Assembly (NCBI RefSeq): GCF_017115045.1
Contig: NZ_JABXKK010000072.1
Span: 1 to 34,553 of the forward strand
Length of the DNA stretch: 34,553 nucleotides
Direction of reading: 5' to 3'
Source of the DNA: Nostoc sp. NMS8
GTDB taxonomy: Bacteria; Cyanobacteriota; Cyanobacteriia; Cyanobacteriales; Nostocaceae
Shown here: piece by piece, positions 1 to 8,157 of the stretch
How the letters are laid out: every line of letters begins with the position of its first letter
Position numbering within the stretch: the stretch's first letter is position 1
Notes under the pieces: model-generated
What the model saw: only the letters and a program-made list of their open reading frames with translations
Database searches by the model: none
What the model was told of the DNA's origin: nothing
Translations under genes and position numbers: made by a program

Positions 1-460
1 CTAAAATTCTATCCCAAAAATAGTACCTAAAAACAGACACCTTGAAAGGGCTGGTCCTAGTTATTTAGAGAATTGCTACTACTGTCCTACAGAGACTCCC
101 ACAGAAGGTTACGTTGAGTACCTAGAGGGTGATGCACCACTTGTGAGAGGTTAGAGTGATTGCACATTTGTCAAGAGGGTGCAGGAAAAAGGTAATCGAC
201 CATGGGGGCGATCGCAGAAGGCTGGCTCAACTTTTAAAATCTCTGCACCATCCAATGAAAGTGGCGGTAAAGTCCGCCTAGTTTATTAGATGTAGGGATT
301 TTGCTAGGAATTACCATTGACTTTTCAAAAAAGCAGCGAGGGTTCAGTTTTTCTGCCAGACATCTCCTCAAAGCCGCTTTACAAGTAGCATACGAGCTTA
401 ACTTATCGTTCATACGCCCAAAATCAGCAATGCCAAAACAAGATATGTCGAGAAGTGACT
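1..460. other. Left-end stretch with no gene I can support
   Basis: I see no supportable gene here. A frame open from 5 to 154 encodes a short peptide containing CYYC but has no ATG and a stop just upstream, so at most it is a relic. Two short overlapping frames on opposite strands (301-507 plus, 234-464 minus) match no family I recognise. One HIP1 site (GCGATCGC) lies near 207. The stretch ends at the promoter-like module of the first NRPS gene. Confidence 0.5.
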
Positions 461-489
461 GCATAAATTTATTGACCTTGCCCTATATA
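461..489 (+). promoter_or_regulatory. Shared promoter-like module, copy 1 (NRPS 1)
   Basis: GCATAA (461-466), a 17-nt spacer ATTTATTGACCTTGCCC, then TATATA (484-489). The same arrangement recurs upstream of NRPS 2, devB and the aminotransferase-NRPS gene. GCATAA lies 104 bp before the ATG at 565. A sigma-factor promoter with conserved hexamers and spacer, or a promoter overlapped by a regulator site, would explain it. Seen directly: the conserved sequence and spacing. Inferred: promoter function. Confidence 0.6.
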
Positions 490-520
490 AATTTTGACCG
501 ATACTAGCCACTTACGTTGT

Positions 521-539
521 GTAACTTTACTAAAGTTAC
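521..539. promoter_or_regulatory. Perfect 19-bp palindrome in the NRPS 1 leader
   Basis: GTAACTTTA (521-529) and TAAAGTTAC (531-539) are perfect inverted arms around a single C, ending 25 nt before the ATG at 565. It lies downstream of the promoter-like module, so it is either an operator for a dimeric repressor or an RNA hairpin in the leader. No T-run follows, so it is not a terminator. Confidence 0.5.
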
Positions 540-564
540 CTTTTTAAATACAAGCAATAAATTT

Positions 565-3500
565 ATGAGTGATTTACTAAAGCGTTTAGAACATCTATCG
601 CCTCAAAAACGCGAACTTGTTCTGCAAAAATTGTTGGCACAGCAATCTTCTACAATCAACAATAAACCTAAAGTTCCACGAATTAAATCTGTTAGCAATG
701 ATCAATTAATACCTTTATCTTTTCCTCAACAAAGACTTTGGTTTATCGACCAAATCGAGGGTAATAGCGCTGTATATAATATGGCTGCTGCGGTAGAAAT
801 TACTGGTAATTTGCAAGTATATATCCTCGAACAAATCATCGAAGAAATCATTCAACGTCATGCAATACTTCGCACTAACTTTAAAACAATTGATGAAAAT
901 GCTGTCCAGATAATTACACCTTGTTTAATAATAGCTGTTCCAGTAATCGACTTACAAACATTGCCAGCAGAAGAACAGTTTGCCGAGGTAGAGCGTTTAG
1001 CAATTGAGGAGCAACTACAACCTTTTGACCTGACGAAAGATTGTTTGTTGCGAGTGACATTACTACATTTGGCATCAGAGTATTATGTATTGCTAGTAAC
1101 AATGCACCATATTGTTTCTGATGGCTGGTCGATGGGGGTATTTATTCAAGAGTTTTCCAGTTTATACGCAGCTTTTTATCAAAATCAACCTTCTCCACTA
1201 CCAGAATTAGCCATCCAATATGCTGATTTTGCTCATTGGCAAAGGCAATGGTTGCAAGGTGAGGTATTAGAAAATCAACTCAACTACTGGCGGCAGCAGT
1301 TAGCTGGTATTCCACCAATATTAGAATTACCTACAGATCGTCTGCGTCCTTCAGTTCAAGCCTTTCAAGGGCAAACTTTAAATTTTGAACTCAACCAAAA
1401 TCTCACAAAACAATTAAATATCCTGTGTCAAAAGTTAGGGACAACAATGTTTATGACCCTGGTGGCAGCTTTTGTAACTTTACTGTTCCGCTATAGTAAC
1501 CAATCAGATATTGTTATCGGTTCCCCGATTGCTAACCGCGATCGCCAGGAAACATATCCACTAATTGGTTTATTTGTCAATACCTTAGTGCTGCGGACTA
1601 ATTTAGAAGGAAATCCGAGTTTTGCAGAATTGCTACAAAGGGTGCGACAAGTTGCTTTAGATGCCTATGCTCATCAAGATATGCCTTTAGAGAGATTAGT
1701 TGAAACTTTGCAACCAGAGCGATCGCTTTCTCACATGCCTTTGTTCCAAGTAGCATTTGCCATGCAGAATGCACCGATGGGTAAATTAGAATTACCCAAC
1801 TTGAGCTTAAATCTCTTAAAAATCGAAAATCGCACAGCGAAATTCGATCTCACCTTATCAATGCAAGAAACCGAGTCAGGACTTTTAGGAGAATGGGAAT
1901 TCAATAGCGATTTATTTGATGCTACGACTATTAGCCGTATGGCAGGGCATTTTCAGACTTTGCTGGAAAATGTTGTGACTAACCCTCAGCAAAAAATTGC
2001 GGAATTATCACTACTCAGTGCTAGGGAGCAGCACCAGTTACTTGTAGAGTGGAACGATACCCAAACTGATTATCCCCAAGGTAAATGCATTCATCAGTTG
2101 TTTGAAGAGTGGGTAGAACAAACACCAAATGCAGTGGCGGTAGTCTTTGAGAATCAGCAACTTACTTACCGAGAGTTAAACAATCGCGCCAACCAATTAG
2201 CACATCAGTTGCAAATCTTGGGTGTAAAACCAGATGTACTGGTGGGTATCTGCGTTGAGCGTTCCCTAGAAATGATAGTTGGGTTATTGGGGATTCTCAA
2301 AGCAGGTGGTGCTTATGTACCTTTAGACCCTAATTATCCGAGCGATCGCTTGGCTTTTATGCTCTCGGATGCTCAATTACCAGTGCTATTGACACAACAG
2401 CGATTGGTTGAGAAGTTACCACAGCATCAAGCAGTCACAATTTGCCTGGATGCAGACTGGAACGAAATTGCCAACAATAGTAACTCTAATCCTGTTAGTG
2501 CAGTTACCGCTTCCAATTTAGCCTATGTAATTTACACCTCTGGGTCAACGGGCAAACCAAAAGGTGTGATGGTGGCACATACTGGGTTATGTAACTTAGT
2601 AATAGCGCAAATTCAGACTTATAACGTCCAAACTGATAGTCGCATTCTCCAGTTTGCCTCCTTTAGTTTTGACGCTTCTATTTTTGAAGTTGTGATGGCT
2701 CTGGGAACGGGAGCTAGACTTTACCTGGGAACAAAAGAATCTTTATTGCCCGATTCATCGTTAATTGAACTATTGCAAAACTACGGTATTACCCACATCA
2801 CTTTACCACCATCAGCTTTAGCGGTCTTACCTGCCGACGAACTCCCAGCTTTGCAGAATATTACTGTAGCCGGAGAAGCTTGTCCTCCCGACTTGGTTGA
2901 ACGTTGGTCTTGCGGTCGGCGTTTCTTCAATGCCTACGGCCCAACAGAAGCAACTGTCTGGTCAACAGTTGCAGAATGTAGCAGCAACAGTATTAACAAA
3001 CCCCCCATTGGTCGTCCAATTGCCAATACACAAATATATTTGCTTGATGGAGATTTGCAACCTGTACCCATTGGTGTTCCTGGGGAACTGCATATTGGTG
3101 GCATTGGATTAGCCAGAGGTTATCTCAACCGTCCTGAATTGACACAACAAAAATTCATTCCTCACCCCTTTAGCAATGAACCAGGAGCGCGACTTTACAA
3201 AACCGGCGATCTCGCCCGCTACTTGAGCGATGGTAATATTGAGTACTTAGGACGTATCGACCATCAAGTTAAATTACGCGGCTTTCGCATTGAATTAGGA
3301 GAAATTGAAGCTTTACTCAGCCAACACCCAGGCGTAATTCAAAATACAATCATTGTCCGTGAAGATGCCCCTGGTAGGCAGCGTTTAGTTGCTTACACAG
3401 TTCCTAATTCAGACCAAGTACCAACAATTAGTGACCTGCGACAATTCCTAAAGGAACGGCTACCTGAGTACATGGTACCATCGGCTTTTGTGATGTTAGA

Positions 3501-6500
3501 TACTCTGCCTTTAACACCAAACGGCAAAGTAGACCGTCGGGCATTACCTGCACCAGAATCCCGTCCTGAGTTAGAAGTCAACTTTGTGGCTCCACGTACC
3601 CCACAAGAAGAAAAGTTAGCGGCGATATGGGCGGATGTGTTGAGATTGCAGCAAGTGGGGATTCACGATAACTTCTTTGAAATTGGTGGCGATTCTATCC
3701 TCAGCTTGCAAATTATTGCCAGAGCCAACCAAGCCGGAATTCAATTAAATATCAAGCAGTTATTTCAGCATCAGACAATAGCTGAGTTGGCTGCTATGGC
3801 AAACACAACACAGAGCATCAAAGCAGAACAAGGTTTAGTTACAGGTTCCTTACCATTAACACCTATTCAGCATTGGTTTTTTGCACAAAATCTACCTCAA
3901 CCAGCCCATTTTAATCAGTCATTGTTGTTGGAAGTACCAGCAAACCTGAAACCAGAAATATTAGAACAAGCCTTGCAGCAATTATTATTGCACCACGATG
4001 CTTTACGTTTGAGATTTATCCAAGAAGGGGAAAGCTGGTTACAAACTAATGCTGATGCTGATGGTACAGTAACTTTAACTTGTGTAGATTTATCAGCGAT
4101 CGCCTCACAAGAAAAACAAGCAGCCCTAGAAACTACTGCTAACAGGCTACAGGCTAGCTTAAATCTGTCACAACAGTTAATGCAAGCTGCCCTGTTCAAC
4201 TTTGGTGCCGAACAACCTGCTAGATTGCTCATAATTGTGCATCACTTAGCTGTGGATGGTGTTTCGTGGCGAATTTTGGTAGAAGACTTATTTAATGCTT
4301 ATCAACAACTAAATCGGGGAGAAACAATTCAACTTCCAGCCAAAACATCTTCCTTCAAAGAATGGTCGCATCGCTTAGTTGAATATAGCAACTCAGAAGC
4401 ACTCGCAGCTGAAATAGATTTTTGGTTGGCTCAGTCATCCGGCTCTACTTCTTTGCCTGTAGACTATACTCAAGCAGTTAATACTGTTGTTTCATCCGCA
4501 CAAGTTTCGGGATCTCTCGACGAAGAACAAACCCGTGCTTTGCTGCAAGAGGTTCCTGCTGTTTACAACACCCAAATTAACGATGTGTTGTTAACTGCTT
4601 TGGTACAAAGTTTTGCTCAATGGACTGGTGAATCTTCCCTACTGGTTGATGTTGAAGGTCACGGACGAGAAGAACTGTTTGCAGACATCGATTTGTCGCG
4701 CACTGTCGGGTGGTTTACTTGCCTTTTCCCCATTAAATTAGAATTGGCAGCGTACGCCGATGCTGGTAAAACTTTAAAATCAATTAAAGAACAACTACGC
4801 CCTTGCCAAAAACGGGGTATTAACTACGGGATTCTTCGCTATCTCAGCCCCAATTCAGCAATTCGCCATCAACTCGCAACTGTACCCCAAGCACAAGTTA
4901 GTTTCAACTACTTGGGACAATTTGACCAAGAATTATCGGAATCTGGCTCGTGGAAATTGACCCAAGAATCTGCTGGTGCAGAGCAAAGCAAATTAGGCGA
5001 TCGCACTCACTTACTAGAAGTTAACGCCTTAGTAGCATCAGGTAAGCTGCAACTTAATTGGACTTATAGCCAAAACATTCACCAACAAGCCACTATTGAG
5101 GCTTTAGCTGCTGGTTTCATCAATACACTAATAGATATTATCAATCACTGTCAGTCTGCTAATGTTAGTGGTTATACACCTTCAGATTTTCCCGAAGCTG
5201 AGTTAACTCAGAAATATCTGGACAATTTGATTGCAGAAATGGCAATCCGTGACACAGCCAGCAAAAAGAAAAATATTGAGTCGATTTATCCCCTTTCCCC
5301 GATGCAGCAAGGTATTCTCTTTCATAGCCTATATGACCCAGAGTCTGGGGTGTATTGCGAACAGTTAAGCTGCGCTCTCCACGGATATATTAATCCAACA
5401 GCGTTTGCTCAAGCTTGGCAACGAGTAGTTGAGCGTCATTCGGCTTTGCGTACCTTCTTTGTCTGGGATAATCTTGACAAGCCGCACCAAGTCGTTTGCA
5501 AAACTGTAAATCTACCTTTTGCTGCTGATGACTGGCGTTCTCTATCGCCTACCCAGCAACAAGAACAACTTACAGCTTTTCAGGAAGCAGATAGAAACAG
5601 GGGTTTTGAACTTAACCATGCTCCCTTGATGCGTTGTAGTCTCATCCAAACAGCAGATGATACTTACGAATTTGTCTGGACTTTCCATCATTTATTGATA
5701 GATGGATGGTCTTTACCTATTGTGGTTCAAGAAGCTTTTGCTTTCTATGAAGCTGCGAATCAGGGCAATGATTTATTATATTTAAAAACCCCCCGTCCCT
5801 TCCGAGATTATATAACTTGGTTGCAACAACAAGACCTTTCCCAAGCCAAAGAATTTTGGAAGCGATCGCTTCAAGGTTTTACAGCCCCAACTTTGCTAAT
5901 TGCAGATAAGTCTGTTGTTCACAATTCCCAGCAAAAGCAAACTTATCAGGAGCAGCATATTCAATTACCACAAGCATTAACAACTACGCTGGAATCTCTA
6001 GCTAGACAACATCAACTGACTCTTAACACTGTAGTACAAGGAATTTGGGCACTGTTACTCAGCCATTACAGCACTCAAGAGGATGTAGTGTTTGGCACAA
6101 CTGTATCCGGTCGACCTCCATCTCTTGTGGGTGTAGAAACTATGGTAGGCATGTTTATCAATGCGTTACCAGTACGGGTACAAGTATTAGAAGATTCTCA
6201 AATCTTATCTTGGCTGAAAAATTTACACATGCAGCAGGTAGAACGGGAGCAATACTCTTATACTCCCTTAGTGGAAATTCAACGGGTAAGTGAAATAGCT
6301 AGCGGCACACCAATGTTTGAGACTAACGTCGCATTTTATAATTACCCGGTAGATCCTGCTTTGCAAAATTCCAATAGCGGCTTAAAAATTGACAACATCA
6401 GTAATTATGAACGCACAAAATATCCTTTGATGTTAGTAATTATGCCTGGTGAAAATTTATCTGTGGGACTGAGCTATGAAGGCAAGCGCTTTACTCACGA

Positions 6501-6690
6501 TACTATTGCTAACATTCTAGACAATTTTGCAACTATTGCCAACAAAATTACTGAACAGCCTGATGCACAGTTAAAAACATTAGCAGAAATACTTGTCCAA
6601 GCAGACAAACAAAAACAACTCATCAAAGACCAAAAACTGGCAGCAACAGCAATTAATAAGTTGAGCAAGTTCAAACGTAAATCAGCTTAA
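565..6690 (+). CDS. Nonribosomal peptide synthetase, C-A-T-E-C (NRPS 1)
   Basis: Cytoplasmic megasynthase of about 2041 residues. Domains in order: condensation (HHIVSDG from about 181), adenylation (YTSGSTGKPKG near 656, AYGPTEAT, YKTGDLARY, NGKVDR), thiolation (GGDSIL, Ser1044 as phosphopantetheine site), epimerisation (PIQHWFF and HHLAVDGVSWR from about 1226), and a second condensation domain (HHLLIDGWSLP from about 1708) of the type that follows E domains. The pocket residues I read from the A domain are D-A-F-T-T-A-A-V-W-K, nearest to aromatic amino-acid codes; this was aligned by eye and is weak. It should add and epimerise one residue, while the terminal C domain supplies the condensation step for NRPS 2. 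ATG 565 was chosen over an upstream TTG at 517 because MSDLLKRLEHLSPQKRE is a usual start for such proteins and the palindrome occupies the extension. The oxygenase gene follows with no terminator visible between. Confidence 0.93.
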   Translation: MSDLLKRLEHLSPQKRELVLQKLLAQQSSTINNKPKVPRIKSVSNDQLIPLSFPQQRLWFIDQIEGNSAVYNMAAAVEITGNLQVYILEQIIEEIIQRHAILRTNFKTIDENAVQIITPCLIIAVPVIDLQTLPAEEQFAEVERLAIEEQLQPFDLTKDCLLRVTLLHLASEYYVLLVTMHHIVSDGWSMGVFIQEFSSLYAAFYQNQPSPLPELAIQYADFAHWQRQWLQGEVLENQLNYWRQQLAGIPPILELPTDRLRPSVQAFQGQTLNFELNQNLTKQLNILCQKLGTTMFMTLVAAFVTLLFRYSNQSDIVIGSPIANRDRQETYPLIGLFVNTLVLRTNLEGNPSFAELLQRVRQVALDAYAHQDMPLERLVETLQPERSLSHMPLFQVAFAMQNAPMGKLELPNLSLNLLKIENRTAKFDLTLSMQETESGLLGEWEFNSDLFDATTISRMAGHFQTLLENVVTNPQQKIAELSLLSAREQHQLLVEWNDTQTDYPQGKCIHQLFEEWVEQTPNAVAVVFENQQLTYRELNNRANQLAHQLQILGVKPDVLVGICVERSLEMIVGLLGILKAGGAYVPLDPNYPSDRLAFMLSDAQLPVLLTQQRLVEKLPQHQAVTICLDADWNEIANNSNSNPVSAVTASNLAYVIYTSGSTGKPKGVMVAHTGLCNLVIAQIQTYNVQTDSRILQFASFSFDASIFEVVMALGTGARLYLGTKESLLPDSSLIELLQNYGITHITLPPSALAVLPADELPALQNITVAGEACPPDLVERWSCGRRFFNAYGPTEATVWSTVAECSSNSINKPPIGRPIANTQIYLLDGDLQPVPIGVPGELHIGGIGLARGYLNRPELTQQKFIPHPFSNEPGARLYKTGDLARYLSDGNIEYLGRIDHQVKLRGFRIELGEIEALLSQHPGVIQNTIIVREDAPGRQRLVAYTVPNSDQVPTISDLRQFLKERLPEYMVPSAFVMLDTLPLTPNGKVDRRALPAPESRPELEVNFVAPRTPQEEKLAAIWADVLRLQQVGIHDNFFEIGGDSILSLQIIARANQAGIQLNIKQLFQHQTIAELAAMANTTQSIKAEQGLVTGSLPLTPIQHWFFAQNLPQPAHFNQSLLLEVPANLKPEILEQALQQLLLHHDALRLRFIQEGESWLQTNADADGTVTLTCVDLSAIASQEKQAALETTANRLQASLNLSQQLMQAALFNFGAEQPARLLIIVHHLAVDGVSWRILVEDLFNAYQQLNRGETIQLPAKTSSFKEWSHRLVEYSNSEALAAEIDFWLAQSSGSTSLPVDYTQAVNTVVSSAQVSGSLDEEQTRALLQEVPAVYNTQINDVLLTALVQSFAQWTGESSLLVDVEGHGREELFADIDLSRTVGWFTCLFPIKLELAAYADAGKTLKSIKEQLRPCQKRGINYGILRYLSPNSAIRHQLATVPQAQVSFNYLGQFDQELSESGSWKLTQESAGAEQSKLGDRTHLLEVNALVASGKLQLNWTYSQNIHQQATIEALAAGFINTLIDIINHCQSANVSGYTPSDFPEAELTQKYLDNLIAEMAIRDTASKKKNIESIYPLSPMQQGILFHSLYDPESGVYCEQLSCALHGYINPTAFAQAWQRVVERHSALRTFFVWDNLDKPHQVVCKTVNLPFAADDWRSLSPTQQQEQLTAFQEADRNRGFELNHAPLMRCSLIQTADDTYEFVWTFHHLLIDGWSLPIVVQEAFAFYEAANQGNDLLYLKTPRPFRDYITWLQQQDLSQAKEFWKRSLQGFTAPTLLIADKSVVHNSQQKQTYQEQHIQLPQALTTTLESLARQHQLTLNTVVQGIWALLLSHYSTQEDVVFGTTVSGRPPSLVGVETMVGMFINALPVRVQVLEDSQILSWLKNLHMQQVEREQYSYTPLVEIQRVSEIASGTPMFETNVAFYNYPVDPALQNSNSGLKIDNISNYERTKYPLMLVIMPGENLSVGLSYEGKRFTHDTIANILDNFATIANKITEQPDAQLKTLAEILVQADKQKQLIKDQKLAATAINKLSKFKRKSA

Positions 6691-6762
6691 TTTTCTGGCG
6701 TTGCTAATCAAGTGTGAATTTTACTCACGCAAAGACGAGACAGCGCCGTGGGCGGGTTTCCC

Positions 6763-6813
6763 GACTTGAGGCGACTGTCGTCGGCTTTGCTGACTTGAAG
6801 CGACTGCCGTCGC
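6763..6813. repeat. Imperfect tandem repeat, cyanobacterial intergenic type
   Basis: Two 22-nt units, 6763-6784 and 6792-6813, each beginning GACTTGA and containing GCGACTG and CGTCG, with three differences. The surrounding GC-rich sequence (about 6730-6830) is unlike the flanking AT-rich DNA and resembles small dispersed repeats frequent between genes in Nostocales. It keeps one reading frame open upstream of the oxygenase by chance. Confidence 0.6.
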
Positions 6814-6887
6814 AGAGGCGCAAAGAAGGGTGTAAGAAATCAATTTTGCAAGTATTGTTTGATTTTGAACTTTTATCCTTAATAAAA

Positions 6888-7910
6888 ATGAACAACTTAG
6901 AACTAACAACAAACACCATCAAAAAACTACAAATCGGCAAACGCAAAGTAGTTGAAAAATTAGTCAACATAGAACCGCTCAACTCAGCTAATCCTCTACC
7001 GTTAATCATTTACCCTGCTGTAGATGGTGTCAATTTAATTAGTTGGATGCAGCAAAACCGTGATTTTATTGAAAGTAATTTACTTAAAAATGGTGGCATA
7101 CTTTTCCGAAATTTCCATGTCAATACAGTCGAAGATTTCCAAAAGTTTGTGAAGGTAGCTTCAACCGGAGAACTCTTAGATTACACCTATCGTTCAACGC
7201 CACGCACAGAAGTAAGCGATAAAATCTACACTTCAACTGAATATCCCGCAGATGAAGCAATTCCACTACATAACGAAAATGCTTACTCTCCCATTTATCC
7301 TATGAAGATATGGTTTTTCTGCGTTAAAGCATCTGAAATTGGCGGAGAAACACCAATCGCTGATAGCCGTAAAATCTTTGAACGCCTCAATCCGTCCATC
7401 AAAGAACGGTTTATCGAAAAGAAAGTCATGTATGTGCGAAATTATGGCGATTTAGATTTGCCTTGGCAAGAAGTTTTTCAAACCGCAAATAAATCTGAGG
7501 TAGAAAGTCATTGCCGCAAGTTGGGTATCTCTTTTGAATGGACAGGTAACAATACCCTCAGAACAAGCCAAGTTTGTCAAGCTGTTGCCAAACATCCTAA
7601 AACAGGTGAAATCGTGTGGTTTAACCAAGCTCATTTATTCCATATTTCCAGCTTGAAAGCAGAAGTACGCGAATCATTGTCTGCATTACTCAAAGAAGAT
7701 GAATTTCCTCGCAATGCCTATTATGGTGATGGTTCTCCGATCGAAGTCTCTATTTTAGATGAAATCCGCGAAATATATCGCCAAGAAGCAGTTATTTATC
7801 CTTGGGAGAAAGGAGATGTGTTAATGCTGGACAATATGTTGGCAGCACATGGACGGATGCCATTCGTCGGCAAAAGAAAGATTGTAGTTGCGATGGCAGA
7901 ACCTTGTTAA
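6888..7910 (+). CDS. TauD/clavaminate-synthase-like Fe(II)/2-oxoglutarate oxygenase
   Basis: A 340-residue protein of the TauD/TfdA fold. The iron triad is readable as His128-x-Glu130 (LHNENAYSP) and distal His321 (MLAAHGRM), followed by Arg/Lys residues suited to 2-oxoglutarate binding. H-x-E instead of H-x-D is the clavaminate synthase variant; SyrP-type amino-acid beta-hydroxylases of NRPS pathways belong to this branch. Its position between the C domain ending NRPS 1 and the dead C-like domain starting NRPS 2 suggests that it hydroxylates the carrier-bound residue of NRPS 2, predicted Asn. Start: the frame runs back to a GTG at 6714, but that part is intergenic repeat; ATG 6888 opens the conserved protein. 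It is probably co-transcribed with NRPS 1 and is followed by a strong terminator. The exact substrate is inferred. Confidence 0.85.
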   Translation: MNNLELTTNTIKKLQIGKRKVVEKLVNIEPLNSANPLPLIIYPAVDGVNLISWMQQNRDFIESNLLKNGGILFRNFHVNTVEDFQKFVKVASTGELLDYTYRSTPRTEVSDKIYTSTEYPADEAIPLHNENAYSPIYPMKIWFFCVKASEIGGETPIADSRKIFERLNPSIKERFIEKKVMYVRNYGDLDLPWQEVFQTANKSEVESHCRKLGISFEWTGNNTLRTSQVCQAVAKHPKTGEIVWFNQAHLFHISSLKAEVRESLSALLKEDEFPRNAYYGDGSPIEVSILDEIREIYRQEAVIYPWEKGDVLMLDNMLAAHGRMPFVGKRKIVVAMAEPC

Positions 7911-7936
7911 AGCAGTTTTATTTTGCTTTTTTTCAA

Positions 7937-7976
7937 CGCAAAGGTACGCGGAGGTTAGCGCAAAGGTACGCAGAGG
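7937..7976. repeat. Short direct repeat after the oxygenase gene
   Basis: Two 18-nt copies, 7937-7954 and 7959-7976, of CGCAAAGGTACGC followed by GGAGG or AGAGG, separated by 4 nt. The motif is of the small dispersed type found between cyanobacterial genes. There are too few units, and the spacing is too short, for CRISPR. Confidence 0.6.
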
Positions 7977-7991
7977 GTTTTTAATGTTATC

Positions 7992-8029
7992 CTCCCAAAT
8001 GCTTATTAGGTAAGTATTTGGGAGTTTTT
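7992..8029 (+). terminator. Rho-independent terminator of the NRPS 1-oxygenase unit
   Basis: CTCCCAAATGCTTA (7992-8005) pairs with TAAGTATTTGGGAG (8011-8024) over 14 positions with a single G-U pair, loop TTAGG, followed by five T. It separates the oxygenase from NRPS 2, which has its own promoter-like module about 20 nt further on. Confidence 0.85.
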
Positions 8030-8051
8030 GTTTAAAATCTGGCAACTTACA

Positions 8052-8080
8052 GCATAAATTGATTTGACTACCCCTATTAA
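8052..8080 (+). promoter_or_regulatory. Shared promoter-like module, copy 2 (NRPS 2)
   Basis: GCATAA (8052-8057), 17-nt spacer ATTGATTTGACTACCCC, TATTAA (8075-8080). GCATAA is 106 bp before the ATG, almost the same distance as at NRPS 1. It sits right after a strong terminator, which supports a new transcript starting here. Confidence 0.65.
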
Positions 8081-8135
8081 AACATTGATGCAGGTGCGAC
8101 TTCGTTCAATTTACATAACTTGTATCGCCAGTATT

Positions 8136-8155
8136 AATTGAAAAGGATTTCAATT
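8136..8155 (+). promoter_or_regulatory. Hairpin with the ribosome-binding site in its loop
   Basis: AATTGAAA (8136-8143) and TTTCAATT (8148-8155) are perfect arms around the loop AGGA, which is the only Shine-Dalgarno-like sequence before ATG 8158. The stem is AT-rich and short, so it may melt easily. It could tune translation or bind a regulator as DNA. Confidence 0.45.
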
Positions 8156-8157
8156 TT

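Noticed and set aside
234..464. 76-codon open frame on the minus strand
   Set aside because: No recognisable protein features; overlaps the plus-strand frame and ends at the promoter-like module.
301..507. 68-codon open frame before NRPS 1
   Set aside because: It overlaps the promoter-like module, matches no family I recognise and has a competing open frame on the other strand.
517..564. TTG start extending NRPS 1 by 16 residues
   Set aside because: The extension is made from the 19-bp palindrome; ATG 565 opens the typical N-terminus of condensation-domain proteins.
4098..4106. GCGATCGC octamers here and elsewhere as regulator sites
   Set aside because: These are HIP1 palindromes, abundant throughout cyanobacterial genomes and found inside coding sequence.
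6714..6887. GTG start extending the oxygenase by 58 residues
   Set aside because: The added part is GC-rich intergenic repeat with no family conservation; ATG 6888 fits the protein.
6763..7976. CRISPR-like repeats near the oxygenase gene
   Set aside because: Only two imperfect units at each place, spaced by 4-7 nt, and no cas genes.
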